From assembly GCF_012922555.1 (NCBI RefSeq), contig NZ_WIPK01000016.1, positions 1 to 45,830 on the forward strand: a DNA stretch of 45,830 nucleotides, written 5' to 3'. The notes beneath the pieces were generated by a model. That model was not told the origin of the DNA and did not search any database. It worked only from the letters and a program-made list of their open reading frames with translations. Below are positions 34,000 to 42,932 of the stretch, one piece after another. The stretch's first letter is position 1. Each line of letters begins with the position of its first letter. This DNA is from Paraclostridium dentum. GTDB lineage: Bacteria > Bacillota > Clostridia > Peptostreptococcales > Peptostreptococcaceae. Made by a program: the position numbers and the translations under genes.

Positions 34000-34518
34000 T
34001 CAATTAAAGTGTTCATAATCGATTTCAAGAGAATCATTAAGATAGGAGCTATTATTTAGTAGCCTCATACATATAAAAACAACAGGTTTTCCAAATGAAA
34101 TATTTTCTTCTCTAGAAAATTCAATAAAACCTATTTTTTTATATAACTTGATAGCTCTCTTATTAAAATCAGCAACTCTTAGACAAATATCTCCTCTATA
34201 TAAAAAGGTAGTCCTTCCGAAATGAATACATTCTTTTATGAAGTCTAACCCCAGTCCTTTACCAGTATCTTCAGGTCTTATCCCAAGTCCGATTTCCATA
34301 AAGTTTGATCTAAAGGTATACTCATATATGCCAAATAATTTATCATTAGAATCGAATACAGAAAAGTAAAAGCTATTATTATCTTCAAATATTTCATCAA
34401 TAGTTTCTTTTACACCTTCTTCTGGGATATTATAAAACTCATAAGGATATTCATATTTCCAGTTTATATATGTGTAAACCTGAAGTTCATCCATTTCTAA
34501 TATTTTTCTTTTATACAT
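34000..34518 (-). CDS. GNAT-family N-acetyltransferase
   Basis: 172 aa. The ATG at 34518 is chosen because GGAGGTT precedes it; an ATG 36 bases upstream lacks a site. Acetyl-CoA loop in GLGIRPEDTGKGLGLDFIKECI (motif A, R/Q-x-x-G-x-G/A as KGLGL), followed by LRVADFNKRAIKLYKKIGFIEF (motif B), typical of small-molecule or ribosomal-protein acetyltransferases. Substrate unknown. Monocistronic. Confidence 0.88.
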   Translation of the reverse strand: MYKRKILEMDELQVYTYINWKYEYPYEFYNIPEEGVKETIDEIFEDNNSFYFSVFDSNDKLFGIYEYTFRSNFMEIGLGIRPEDTGKGLGLDFIKECIHFGRTTFLYRGDICLRVADFNKRAIKLYKKIGFIEFSREENISFGKPVVFICMRLLNNSSYLNDSLEIDYEHFN

Positions 34519-34845
34519 AATAACCTCCATTTTAAACACTCTATGAATGCTCATTTAAAATATATTAGACGTTAAATGTAATAACCCTAGAAAAATATAT
34601 AAATTAATTTATATATTTTTAACTATTAAGAATTTAATATAAATATATTTTTATATAAAAATATATTTATATTATAGACATGTATATTTTATTATAGTAT
34701 ATTGTATACATAGACATCAAGAAACGACATATATTAACAATCAGTAGGAACGGACATATATAGAGGGGCTTTAAGTGCCCCTCATTAATCAAGTTAATAA
34801 TACTATCCCCCCAATAATAGTATTAATAATAAAATACCCCCTTTT
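34519..34845. other. Gap with minor hairpins
   Basis: No gene. A short GC-rich hairpin GAGGGGC..GCCCCTC at about 34762-34784 and an inverted pair ATAATACTAT/ATAGTATTAT near 34796-34823 are visible; neither has a T tail. Confidence 0.5.
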
Positions 34846-34874
34846 AAAGACTGTATCGGAAACAGTCTTTTTTT
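34846..34874. terminator. Terminator beside the CLC-F gene
   Basis: AAAGACTGT ATCGGAA ACAGTCTTT with seven T on the plus side and a short T run on the minus side, just past the channel stop codon. Confidence 0.7.
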
Positions 34875-34886
34875 ATTTGTAAGAAA

Positions 34887-36113
34887 TTATCTATCTAGAA
34901 GACTACTATCTTGAGATGTATATATACCGCTTTTACCTGCAAATACATAACTTATTACACAAGCAATAAATATAAATCCAATATTAGCGGATCCAAATAA
35001 TTCAATTCCCATTATAAAAGATGCTATAGGCGTTTTTGTAGCTCCTGCAAATACTCCTATCATTCCAAGGCCTGCTAAAAATTCAATAGGAAGGCCGATA
35101 ATACTCGCAAGTAAGTTTCCTAAAGTTGCTCCTATTACAAATAATGGCGTAACCTCTCCACCTTGGAATCCTACAGCAAGCGTAAGTGATGTTAAAACAA
35201 GCTTTATTATAAATGCTCCTTTAGGGACAGGCTGGTTAAATGCATTACTTAATAAATCTAAACTTAACCCAAGATAAATTCTAGTTCCAAGAATTAAAAC
35301 TATAATAATAATGATAATACCGCCTATAAAGCTTTTTAAAGATGTATTTGGTATCTTGGCAGCAAAAAACTTCTTTAAAGCATGAGTAAGCTCTGCAAAA
35401 AGTTTGCTAGTAAGCCCAAATAAAACAGCACATAATATAACTTTGAAAAATACATCAACACCAGTTAAAGATACTCCCATATTATAATGACTGTGCTGTA
35501 CCTTTAAAGTTTCTGCTATAAAGTTGCCTATATAACTTGATATAAAACAAGGTATTATTGCTTCATATCGCATTTTACCAAGAGTTGAAACTTCAAGCCC
35601 AAATACAGTACCTGCAATAGGCGTTCCAAATACAACTCCAAAACCACTGCTTACACCACTGATTATAAGTATTGTATAATCCATACCTTTTAATTTTAGA
35701 AGGTCCCCTATTTTAGAAGATACGCTAGCTCCTATTTGTACTCCAGTACCTTCTCTACCAGCAGACCCACCAAATAAATGGGTTATAAATGTTCCCAAAA
35801 ACACAAGTGGTGCCATTCTAAAAGGAATCCTTCCTTCACCCTCATTAATTCGTTCAATAATTAAATTATTTCCTTTTGATGAATCTTTACCGTATTTAGA
35901 ATATAAATAACTTACAAAAGCTCCTCCTAGAGGTAACATGTATAATAACCATGAATTTGATTCTCTCGTACTCGTTGCCCATTGTAAGCTTTTTAAGAAA
36001 AATGATATAACAATCCCAACAGCAATCCCAGATATGGATGCTAGCAAAAACCATCTTAAAAATACAATAGATACTACTTCACTTTCTTTTATATGTTTTT
36101 TTAATTCATTCAC
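34887..36113 (-). CDS. CLC-F type fluoride/proton antiporter
   Basis: 408 aa from GTG behind AGGAGG, ten or more membrane helices. The CLC fold signatures are those of the fluoride branch. GREGT (119-123) replaces the chloride-type GREGP, GNNLI (81-85) stands where chloride channels have GSGIP, and GGEVTP replaces GGxFxP. It lacks regulatory CBS domains. The fluoride riboswitch directly upstream (36141-36226) supports the assignment independently. It expels fluoride from the cytoplasm in exchange for protons and is expressed only when fluoride opens the riboswitch. Confidence 0.93.
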   Translation of the reverse strand: MNELKKHIKESEVVSIVFLRWFLLASISGIAVGIVISFFLKSLQWATSTRESNSWLLYMLPLGGAFVSYLYSKYGKDSSKGNNLIIERINEGEGRIPFRMAPLVFLGTFITHLFGGSAGREGTGVQIGASVSSKIGDLLKLKGMDYTILIISGVSSGFGVVFGTPIAGTVFGLEVSTLGKMRYEAIIPCFISSYIGNFIAETLKVQHSHYNMGVSLTGVDVFFKVILCAVLFGLTSKLFAELTHALKKFFAAKIPNTSLKSFIGGIIIIIIVLILGTRIYLGLSLDLLSNAFNQPVPKGAFIIKLVLTSLTLAVGFQGGEVTPLFVIGATLGNLLASIIGLPIEFLAGLGMIGVFAGATKTPIASFIMGIELFGSANIGFIFIACVISYVFAGKSGIYTSQDSSLLDR

Positions 36114-36140
36114 AATTAATCCTCCTAGTCTATTTTCTGC

Positions 36141-36226
36141 AAAAAAACAGACTCCTACCCTTAAATATTTATAAGAGTAGGAGTCATTAGCATCTTATGC
36201 ATTTAATGGCGAACTCCATCGCCGAT
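36141..36226 (-). promoter_or_regulatory. Fluoride riboswitch (crcB motif) with terminator
   Basis: Minus strand: GGCGATGGAGTTCGCC (36223-36208), then ATTAAATGC, then GCTAATGACTCCTAC (36191-36177), the conserved crcB aptamer. GACTCCTACTCTTAT (36185-36171) also pairs with ATTTAAGGGTAGGAGTC to form a terminator with seven U (36147-36141). Aptamer and terminator share strands: fluoride binding should block termination. Confidence 0.95.
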
Positions 36227-36365
36227 TTAATTTACCAATTTATTATATTATAAAATAGCTAAAATTTCAATTAAGTTACAAAAATATACACATTGTTGAT
36301 TTTATATTTTTAAAATAGTATGCTTTAGTAAACTAGGGGATTAAATTAAGGAAGGGGTTAAAGTT

Positions 36366-36659
36366 ATGAGAGAAGTTATGATTATAAAAATGATTATAGG
36401 TATATTTTTTATTGTATATGGACTGATAGTATCAGCAATAGAACAGTATAAAAGAGTTCCGTTATTTTATAATTCTAAAGATCAAGTGAATGGAGTAATA
36501 AATGGTTTTGCATGCATAGTTGTAGGAATTGTTGTTTCTGCATATAATCTAAATCAAGGTATTATTATTGGAATTATAGCTTTTTCAATGTGGGGAATAG
36601 AAAAGCTTATAATATCCAAAATACTTAAAAACAAAGATGAAAAACTTTCTAATATATAA
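36366..36659 (+). CDS. Small three-helix membrane protein
   Basis: 97 aa, ATG behind AAGGGGTT. Helices at about 6-26, 43-62 and 66-84, then the charged tail KILKNKDEKLSNI. No family recognised. It is divergent from the fluoride exporter and has a bidirectional terminator shared with the flavin reductase. Confidence 0.6.
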   Translation: MREVMIIKMIIGIFFIVYGLIVSAIEQYKRVPLFYNSKDQVNGVINGFACIVVGIVVSAYNLNQGIIIGIIAFSMWGIEKLIISKILKNKDEKLSNI

Positions 36660-36691
36660 AAAAGCACTTCGCATTTTCGAAGTGCTTTTTT
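36658..36691. terminator. Bidirectional terminator
   Basis: AAAAAAGCACTTCG CATTTT CGAAGTGCTTTTTT between convergent genes. Confidence 0.88.
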
Positions 36692-36701
36692 ATTATAATT
36701 T

Positions 36702-37322
36702 TTATCTTATAAAATTTGTATGTACTCTATCTTCTAAATCTGGTTTTTCTATATTATTCTTTTTACCAATATCTATGCATTTTATTATCCAGGCCATATT
36801 TTTGCCTAAAACTCTCATTGTTTGTAATCCCTCTACATCTTTTTTTACTTCGTCTGAAGTGTTTCCATGGACCATATTCCAATATTGAGAACTAACAATT
36901 GGCATATTAGAGATAGTAAAGTACTTATTTAATTGATCAAATGTAGCAGTAGTTCCTGCTCTTCTCGCACTAACTACTGAAGCACCTGGCTTAAATGCCA
37001 TGTGTTTTCCTCCGCTATAAAATACTCTATCTAAAAAAGATACTAATGATCCTGCTGCAGATGCATAATAAACAGGTGACCCAAATACAAATCCATCTGC
37101 ATACTTTGCCTTTTCTACAAAATCATTAACTCCATCATTCATGAAGCACTTCCCTGTATTTTTACATGAACGACATCCTATACATCCTCCTATAGGTTTA
37201 TTCCCTATGTGAAAAATTTCTGTATCTATTCCACTTGCTTCTAGTGCTTTTGAAACTTCTTCTAATGCTGTGTATGTACATCCATTTTTATTTGGACTTC
37301 CATTGACTAACAATACTTTCAT
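36702..37322 (-). CDS. Iron-sulfur flavoprotein / NADPH-dependent FMN reductase
   Basis: 206 aa. Flavodoxin-like fold: VLLVNGSPNKNGCTYTAL (residues 3-20, FMN phosphate loop). Then GCIGCRSCKNTGKCFMNDG (47-65), a compact cysteine motif of the iron-sulfur flavoprotein family, and GFVFGSPVYYASAAG (77-91). No membrane part. It reduces flavin or quinone-like or nitro compounds with NAD(P)H in the cytoplasm; the electron acceptor is unknown. Monocistronic. Confidence 0.88.
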   Translation of the reverse strand: MKVLLVNGSPNKNGCTYTALEEVSKALEASGIDTEIFHIGNKPIGGCIGCRSCKNTGKCFMNDGVNDFVEKAKYADGFVFGSPVYYASAAGSLVSFLDRVFYSGGKHMAFKPGASVVSARRAGTTATFDQLNKYFTISNMPIVSSQYWNMVHGNTSDEVKKDVEGLQTMRVLGKNMAWIIKCIDIGKKNNIEKPDLEDRVHTNFIR

Positions 37323-37429
37323 ACCTACACCATCCTAATCTAATTTAATTTTGAACATATTTACATCCTTAATAAAATTATATATCGCATATTTAACATA
37401 AAATCAATTAAATTTTAACTTTTTAATAA

Positions 37430-37480
37430 AAACTAAAGATAGTCTACCTAATCACTAGATAGACTATCTTCAGTTTTTTC
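37430..37480. terminator. Terminator of the 51-aa gene
   Basis: AACTAAAGATAGTCTA / TAGACTATCTTCAGTT with flanking A and T runs. The remainder of 37323-37631 shows nothing. Confidence 0.7.
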
Positions 37481-37631
37481 AATTCATTTATATATTTAAC
37501 TAAGCTAATCTATAAGATAGTTTTAAATTTATAAAACTATAACGATTAAAACTTAATAGAATACCCCATATTAATTTTAAATTAAAACTTTATTTACCTT
37601 ATAAAAACTTAAACATTATCACTATCTGTAC

Positions 37632-37787
37632 TTACTTTCTTCTTTTATCACCCTTACAATTAATTTCAAATAACTTTACAGCCTTTGATTGAGTCATTCT
37701 TGGATTTATAATGCATGTCATTAATGCTAAATAATTTCTGATTGTTAAATCATCATTGAATGAATAATGAGATAAACTTTTAGGCAT
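37632..37787 (-). CDS. 51-aa basic protein, unknown
   Basis: Found by eye: ATG behind AGGAGAGG. Reads MPKSLSHYSF, NDDLTIRNYL, ALMTCIINPR, MTQSKAVKLF, then EINCKGDKRRK. Soluble, basic, two cysteines that do not form a recognisable ribbon. The stretch MTQSKAVKLFEINCKGD has helix-turn-helix proportions. It may be a small regulator; not recognised. Confidence 0.55.
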   Translation of the reverse strand: MPKSLSHYSFNDDLTIRNYLALMTCIINPRMTQSKAVKLFEINCKGDKRRK

Positions 37788-38375
37788 CTAATCATCCTCT
37801 CCTTACAATTTTATAAATTTATACTACAATATACATCTATACACTTATTTAATGTAAGTTTAACATGTTTTTTTATTAAACTTACATGTCAATATTGTAA
37901 GAAAACTTTAATATTTTAATTTAAAACAAATTATATCTATGAAAAATCTGCTCTAAAAATAGTTAAACATAGTAACTCCATTGAATTTAGAGTTTCTAAA
38001 TATAAATATCTTTATTTTTCACATTTCCTATATATGTAAAATATGAAATTAATTTCAAGTTAATTTATATTCTTAAATTTAAGAAGTATTTACTTTAATT
38101 TTTCAAATTAAATACCTCTACTTATACATACACTATATTCTATTTAAATAAATTTAATATGTTTTTTATATGAAATATGTATTAATTTTTTCTAATTAAA
38201 AATATTTCATATAAAAATATAAAAACTTTTTAAAAAAATTGAACCTTTTTGTTTTTATTTATCTCTTATATTGTAAATGCATAAAATCGAATTGTATTTT
38301 ATAAAATAAAAAACATTAATTTTAAAAATAAATGTATCACTATATAAGATTTTTAATGACAAAAGGAGAATATAC
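37788..38375. other. Long gap upstream of the leucine-rich-repeat gene
   Basis: No gene on either strand. An inverted repeat at 38163-38217 (TTTTTATATGAAATAT / ATATTTCATATAAAA, loop of 23) is the only strong structure; A-rich runs surround it. It may be a terminator of an unseen short transcript or a leader element. Confidence 0.5.
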
Positions 38376-39368
38376 ATGGAACAAGCAATTGTAAACTTAA
38401 CTACTGATTTTAAGAAAAAAGAAAATACACTAATAAATAGACATGAAGTTATTAATATACCCGATTTTAACTTAAAGAAAGCTCTTAACGCAAAATTTAA
38501 CTCCCCAGATGATGCCCCTATAACTAGAGTTCAATTAGAGAGTCTGCTAGCATTGAATTTAACTGGAGAGGGAATAAACAATCTTGAGGGCATTCAGTAT
38601 TGTAAAAACTTGAGTTATCTTGGGTTATCAAAAAATGAGATTAGTGATTTAAGCCCTATATGCAATCTAAAAGAGCTCGTTACTCTAAATATAGATAAAA
38701 ATAAAATCAATAATATAACTTATTTACAAAACTTAACTAACTTAACTTATTTGACTTTAAGTGAAAATTATATAACAAACTTAGAACCTTTAAAGGAATT
38801 AACAAACTTAAACTATTTAGATTTAAGTTCAAACCAAATAGAAAATTTAAGTCCTCTATCAAAATTGACCAATTTAGTTTGTCTTAGTTTAAATAATAAT
38901 AGAATAAGAAACTTAAATACTTTAAATGGTCTAAATAACATTGGTCTTTTAGACCTACAAAACCAAGAAATTGTTTTAAATAATTATGAATTTAATTTCG
39001 ATTCATCACCTATTGAAATTAACAATGTTATAAGAAGCATAGATGGATCATTTATACATATACTTGATAAGGATATTTCTAGTAATGGACTATATAATAT
39101 CGATTCAAATACTATTCTATGGAATGATATATATGAAAATTTAGAATATCACTTTTCTATAAAAAAAATCATGAATTCTGAAAAAAGTGAGTTTAGTGGT
39201 AAAGTGGTTCTTCCGTATAAATATATATCTACACCAATAGATAAAATACATGATAAATGTAAAGACAACAACTCTGTAACTAAGGGAGATTCTTTCAAAA
39301 AAGATTTCTCTTTAATCAATATGTTAAAAAAAATCTTTACTTTTACAGGTGTAGCTATAAACGATTAA
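38376..39368 (+). CDS. Internalin-like leucine-rich-repeat protein without export signal
   Basis: 330 aa behind AAAAGGAGA. An N-terminal cap-like part (INIPDFNLKKALNAKFN..ITRVQLESLLALNLTG) resembles the start of internalin LRR domains. Six to seven 22-residue repeats (about 65-200) follow, with pattern L-TNLTYLTLSENYITNLEPLKE. Then a 110-residue beta-rich region. There is no signal peptide, no sorting motif and only a weak C-terminal hydrophobic patch, unlike surface internalins, so the protein seems cytoplasmic. It probably binds a protein partner; function unknown. Confidence 0.8.
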   Translation: MEQAIVNLTTDFKKKENTLINRHEVINIPDFNLKKALNAKFNSPDDAPITRVQLESLLALNLTGEGINNLEGIQYCKNLSYLGLSKNEISDLSPICNLKELVTLNIDKNKINNITYLQNLTNLTYLTLSENYITNLEPLKELTNLNYLDLSSNQIENLSPLSKLTNLVCLSLNNNRIRNLNTLNGLNNIGLLDLQNQEIVLNNYEFNFDSSPIEINNVIRSIDGSFIHILDKDISSNGLYNIDSNTILWNDIYENLEYHFSIKKIMNSEKSEFSGKVVLPYKYISTPIDKIHDKCKDNNSVTKGDSFKKDFSLINMLKKIFTFTGVAIND

Positions 39369-39525
39369 AGATAATACTATTTAACTCAATTAACCTGTAT
39401 ACGTGTTGGTACATATAAAAGCGATTAGGATTTATTCCTTTTTGCTTATTTTAACTATTAAAACTTTTTAATTTTTAGTTATTATTCAATTTTATTTAGT
39501 TAGTTTTATAGGAGGATTTAAAAAT

Positions 39526-40080
39526 ATGAAAATTATCGATGCATACATAACCCTAGCTTTAGAATGTAGCGATTTAGAAAACTTAACATTTTTAGAAAAT
39601 GGAGAAAGTCGATTAATTGAAAAAATACCTGCAATAGATGGTTCTTACCCATCTATTGCAGTAATAAATTTTAGCAGAAGACATACTGCTCATTTAACAA
39701 ACAGCAAGTTAAATCAGCAAGTTTTATTTGTGGAAGGAACTTATCAGGTTTTAAAGAATAAAAGTGGTACTCCATTTTTAAATATTAAAGCTGTTAAAAC
39801 TGTTTTGAAAAATAAAAAACAAGTTGTTGATATAACAAATATTAGACACAAAATATATAATGATTTTGAAGAAAATGACCTAACTTCATTGAAAGAAAAA
39901 TATTTACATAGTTGTGCTGAAGAAGAAATTAAAAATTTAAAAGAAGTTATAGAAAAAAGAGATTTACTTAAACTACAATATCAGTTGAAATTTCAAGAAA
40001 CGCAAAAGTTAAAGCATGAAAAGAAAATATTAATGTTGAAACAAAATGTAGGTCAAACACCTTTAAGTAATGGAAGTTAA
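39526..40080 (+). CDS. Hypothetical protein, possible OB-like fold plus helix
   Basis: 184 aa behind TAGGAGGA. Residues 1-105 are beta-rich (AYITLALECSDLENL, VLFVEGTYQVLKNKSGTPFLNIKAVKTVL), somewhat like a five-strand OB fold. Residues 120-180 form a charged helix/coiled coil (EEEIKNLKEVIEKRDLLKLQ). It has no membrane segment. I recognise no family; nucleic-acid binding is a guess. Confidence 0.55.
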   Translation: MKIIDAYITLALECSDLENLTFLENGESRLIEKIPAIDGSYPSIAVINFSRRHTAHLTNSKLNQQVLFVEGTYQVLKNKSGTPFLNIKAVKTVLKNKKQVVDITNIRHKIYNDFEENDLTSLKEKYLHSCAEEEIKNLKEVIEKRDLLKLQYQLKFQETQKLKHEKKILMLKQNVGQTPLSNGS

Positions 40081-40111
40081 ATAAAAGAGTTAATGATTAA
40101 CTCTTTTATTT
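40081..40111 (+). terminator. Terminator of the gene at 39526
   Basis: ATAAAAGAGTTAA TGA TTAACTCTTTTAT. Confidence 0.8.
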
Positions 40112-40178
40112 ATTTTGAAAACTATTTTAAATAGCAATCATAAAGTAAATCATATCATCATAAGGAGACTATTATAAA

Positions 40179-40280
40179 ATGAAATTTTTAAAGTTTGTAT
40201 TATTATTATTTTTAATATTTACGGTATACTTAAATACAGCTTTGCTAAAGCATTGTTTTAAAAAAATTTTTAAATATTAA
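40179..40280 (+). CDS. 33-aa single-pass membrane peptide
   Basis: Found by eye: ATG behind TAAGGAGA with a terminator after it. MKFLKFVLLL, FLIFTVYLNT, then ALLKHCFKKIFKY: one helix followed by a basic, cysteine-containing tail. No relation to the 31-aa array. Toxin-like or accessory; not recognised. Confidence 0.55.
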   Translation: MKFLKFVLLLFLIFTVYLNTALLKHCFKKIFKY

Positions 40281-40289
40281 AACTAACTA

Positions 40290-40333
40290 GGTTGTGAACT
40301 TTTTAAACTTTTCATAACCTTTTATTATTTTTT
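40290..40333 (+). terminator. Terminator of the 33-aa gene
   Basis: AGGTTGTGAA / TTCATAACCT with an inner TTTTTAAA loop, then TTTTATTATTTTTT. Confidence 0.6.
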
Positions 40334-40499
40334 GTTAAAACCTTGATATATCTTATAAACTCCAAATAATCCCTCTTTTAATATCTGAATTTTTACTCAT
40401 TAAATATTTTATCTAAAGTTTTACTTTCATTTCTATAATTATGGTATTATGTTTAATATTAATTAGATTTTAAATTAATATTAGGAGGACATTTGATAA

Positions 40500-41864
40500 T
40501 TGAGTAGCTTAAAGTATTTAAAAATAAGTAAACTTGTATCTAAATGTAAAAATGGAGACTCTCAAGCTTTTTCAGATTTATATTCTTTAACTTATCAAAA
40601 GGTGTATTTCCTATCTTTAAATATTTTAAAAGATAAGTCTATGGCAGAAGACGCCGTACAAGAAGTATTTTTGATTGTTCTAAAGTCACTTGATAAGTTA
40701 GAATCTCCTAAATTATTTATAGCATGGATAAATAAAATTACATACAATTATTGCATTAAAGAGCTTTCCAAGGTAAGAAAATTTGGAGAGGTTCATTCGG
40801 ATTATGTTTTGCCTACTCTAAGCGATACTTCAAAAGATGTTGACCCTATTGAGTCATATATTCTAAAAGAAAGTAATTGCGAATTGATGAATTTAATTAA
40901 TAAGCTTTCATCTATACATTCAACAATACTGATTTTAAAATACTTCGATGATCTAAAAGTTTCAGAGATTGCATATGTTTTAAACATTTCTGAAGGTACT
41001 GTAAAAAGTAGGCTAAGTAATGCAAAGAAAAATTTATATAAGTTATATTCTGAAGAAAGAAAAGATAATAGAAAAATTTATGGATTTATGCTATTTGGAT
41101 TCTTTAAAAAGGCATCTAATGAAAACTTACTGAATTTAAATTCCTCAAAAAATATTTTGGGAAATGTATTATATAAGTCTCATTTTAATATAGGTAAAAG
41201 TTTTAAATTCAAAATTAACCATAAACAAGGTATGTCGAAAACTATGGCAGTTTCACTAACTACATCAATAGTGGTATCTACTTCTGTTCTAGGTATTTAT
41301 GAAATAACCAAATATGATTTTTCAAATGCAGGTAATTTATCTTCTAAAGCTAATTTATTAGATACTATAAATATATCAATAAGTGATACATCTAAAATTA
41401 CAAATAATCCAGTTTTAGTAGATATTCAAGTAAAGGATAAGTCTCTAGTAAATGATTTGTATATTAAACTTGGTAATTCTGAAAAACTCTTGGGTAACTA
41501 TGTAAATCAATCTACTTATAGATTTAAAATCACTAAAAATGGGGATTATAAGGTATTTATAAACTTTAAACAACACTCTCCTATAATTAAGGAATTTAAA
41601 ATTAATTGTATAGATACAGAATCTCCAAATATTATAAACTACACATATGATAGTGATAAAATTATAATTAGCTTAAAGGATTCTAATAGTGGAATAGATT
41701 TTAATAAGATTTATTTAAAAGATTCTAATGAAAAAATTTTAAACATCCAGTCAATAGACAAAGATAAAGGTATTGTTGTTGTAAAAATAAGTAATTTACC
41801 TTTATACTTAACTATATATGATATTGTTGGAAATAAAGCTGTATATAATATAAAAAAGATATAG
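40500..41864 (+). CDS. ECF sigma factor fused to a membrane anchor and ectodomain
   Basis: 454 aa from TTG behind AGGAGGAC. Residues 10-85 are sigma region 2 (FSDLYSLTYQKVYFLSLNIL, then AEDAVQEVFLIVLKS). Region 4 is at 130-182 (SEIAYVLNISEGTVKSRLSNAKKNL). After a basic linker a single helix (247-266, MAVSLTTSIVVSTSVLGIYE) crosses the membrane, and 270-454 form a beta-rich outer part with Ig-like stretches. Ordinary ECF factors end at about 180 aa. The fusion could tether the sigma factor until the ectodomain signals, by proteolysis or conformational change (inference). Followed by a sortase gene 42 bases on. Confidence 0.85.
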   Translation: MSSLKYLKISKLVSKCKNGDSQAFSDLYSLTYQKVYFLSLNILKDKSMAEDAVQEVFLIVLKSLDKLESPKLFIAWINKITYNYCIKELSKVRKFGEVHSDYVLPTLSDTSKDVDPIESYILKESNCELMNLINKLSSIHSTILILKYFDDLKVSEIAYVLNISEGTVKSRLSNAKKNLYKLYSEERKDNRKIYGFMLFGFFKKASNENLLNLNSSKNILGNVLYKSHFNIGKSFKFKINHKQGMSKTMAVSLTTSIVVSTSVLGIYEITKYDFSNAGNLSSKANLLDTINISISDTSKITNNPVLVDIQVKDKSLVNDLYIKLGNSEKLLGNYVNQSTYRFKITKNGDYKVFINFKQHSPIIKEFKINCIDTESPNIINYTYDSDKIIISLKDSNSGIDFNKIYLKDSNEKILNIQSIDKDKGIVVVKISNLPLYLTIYDIVGNKAVYNIKKI

Positions 41865-41906
41865 ATTTCAAAATATATAAACTTAATGTATAAGGATAAT
41901 TTAAAA

Positions 41907-42608
41907 ATGAAAAAAATACGATGGATAATAAACTTACTACTTTTAATTATACTGTTGTTTAGTTCTTATAAAATAATAAACAAATTTGTACAGTATAATA
42001 AAGCTGATAAAGTATATGATAAAATTTACAAAATAAAAGAATCACAACAAGATAACAATGATAATTCAGTAGACTTATCTTATCTTAATAAAGACTATAG
42101 AGGGTGGTTAGATGTAGATGGTACAAATATTCACTATCCAATAGTTCAATCAAGTAATAATGAATTCTATTTAAATAAAGATATGGATAAAAATTATCTA
42201 GAGTCAGGATCTATCTTCCTAGATTACCAAAATGATAAATTTAATGATTGCAATACAGTACTTTATGGACATAGTATGAGGAATGGAACTATGTTTGGCC
42301 AACTAAAAAAATTTAAAGATGAAGATTTTTTTAATAAATATAAAACTATATCTATATCTAAAACTGATGGTACTATCTTAAACTATACAATATTTTCTGC
42401 TTATGTAACTGATTCTAGCAATGTTTACAATAAAACTTCCTTTGCTTCTAATGTAGATTTTAATAATTTTTTAAGTAAAATAAAAAAAGATTCTTTATTT
42501 AAATCTTCAATAAATGTTGATTTAAACGATAAGATATTAACGTTATCTACATGTAGTTATGAATTTGATAATGCTCGCATGGTTGTTCATGCAAAACTTA
42601 ATAAATAA
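41907..42608 (+). CDS. srtB: Class B sortase
   Basis: 233 aa. The ATG at 41907 is preferred because AAGGAT precedes it; an ATG 21 bases upstream has no site. Membrane anchor about 5-25. Catalytic residues: H122 in VLYGHSMRNGT, C216 in TLSTCSY and R224 in NARMVVHAK. YRGWLDVDGTNIHYPIVQ is the class B signature start. It cleaves a sorting motif and attaches the protein to cell wall or pilin. No protein of this window has an obvious NPQTN- or LPXTG-like tail, so substrates are elsewhere. It is probably cotranscribed with the sigma fusion. Confidence 0.92.
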   Translation: MKKIRWIINLLLLIILLFSSYKIINKFVQYNKADKVYDKIYKIKESQQDNNDNSVDLSYLNKDYRGWLDVDGTNIHYPIVQSSNNEFYLNKDMDKNYLESGSIFLDYQNDKFNDCNTVLYGHSMRNGTMFGQLKKFKDEDFFNKYKTISISKTDGTILNYTIFSAYVTDSSNVYNKTSFASNVDFNNFLSKIKKDSLFKSSINVDLNDKILTLSTCSYEFDNARMVVHAKLNK

Positions 42609-42782
42609 AGTTTATTTTAGACATTTAAATATCATGCTTTTTACTCTAATTAGTGTATTAACTACCAAAATTCATATTTAAATACGATTTTGAATCATGC
42701 TAAAAATAGACTTATTTATAATATCCGTATTAGAAATAAAGGCAGTATAAAAACTAAATACTTACTTACATGAGGTTATAAT

Positions 42783-42932
42783 ATGAACATACATTTACAT
42801 ATTTTTATCACTACAATAAACATTTTAGTTTCAATGTTTATATTTTCTTTATATTTATATTTTAAAAAAGTAGCAATAATCTCCTTTCTAACAATTGTAG
42901 TAATTACAGAACTAATATATCTAAATCTATAA
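42783..42932 (+). CDS. 49-aa two-helix membrane protein
   Basis: Found by eye: ATG behind TGAGGT. MNIHLHIFIT, TINILVSMFI, FSLYLYFKKV, AIISFLTIVV, ITELIYLNL. Helices at about 6-26 and 31-48 with KK between. No family recognised. Small membrane proteins of this kind recur on the plasmid. Confidence 0.5.
   Translation: MNIHLHIFITTINILVSMFIFSLYLYFKKVAIISFLTIVVITELIYLNL

Noticed and set aside
38376-39368. Sortase substrate
   Set aside because: The C-terminus has no LPXTG/NPQTN-like motif, hydrophobic helix or basic tail.
40488-40501. Extra GGAGGAC element before the sigma fusion gene
   Set aside because: Only a half-site (AGGAGGACAT) that is explained as a ribosome site; no GTCCTCC partner.
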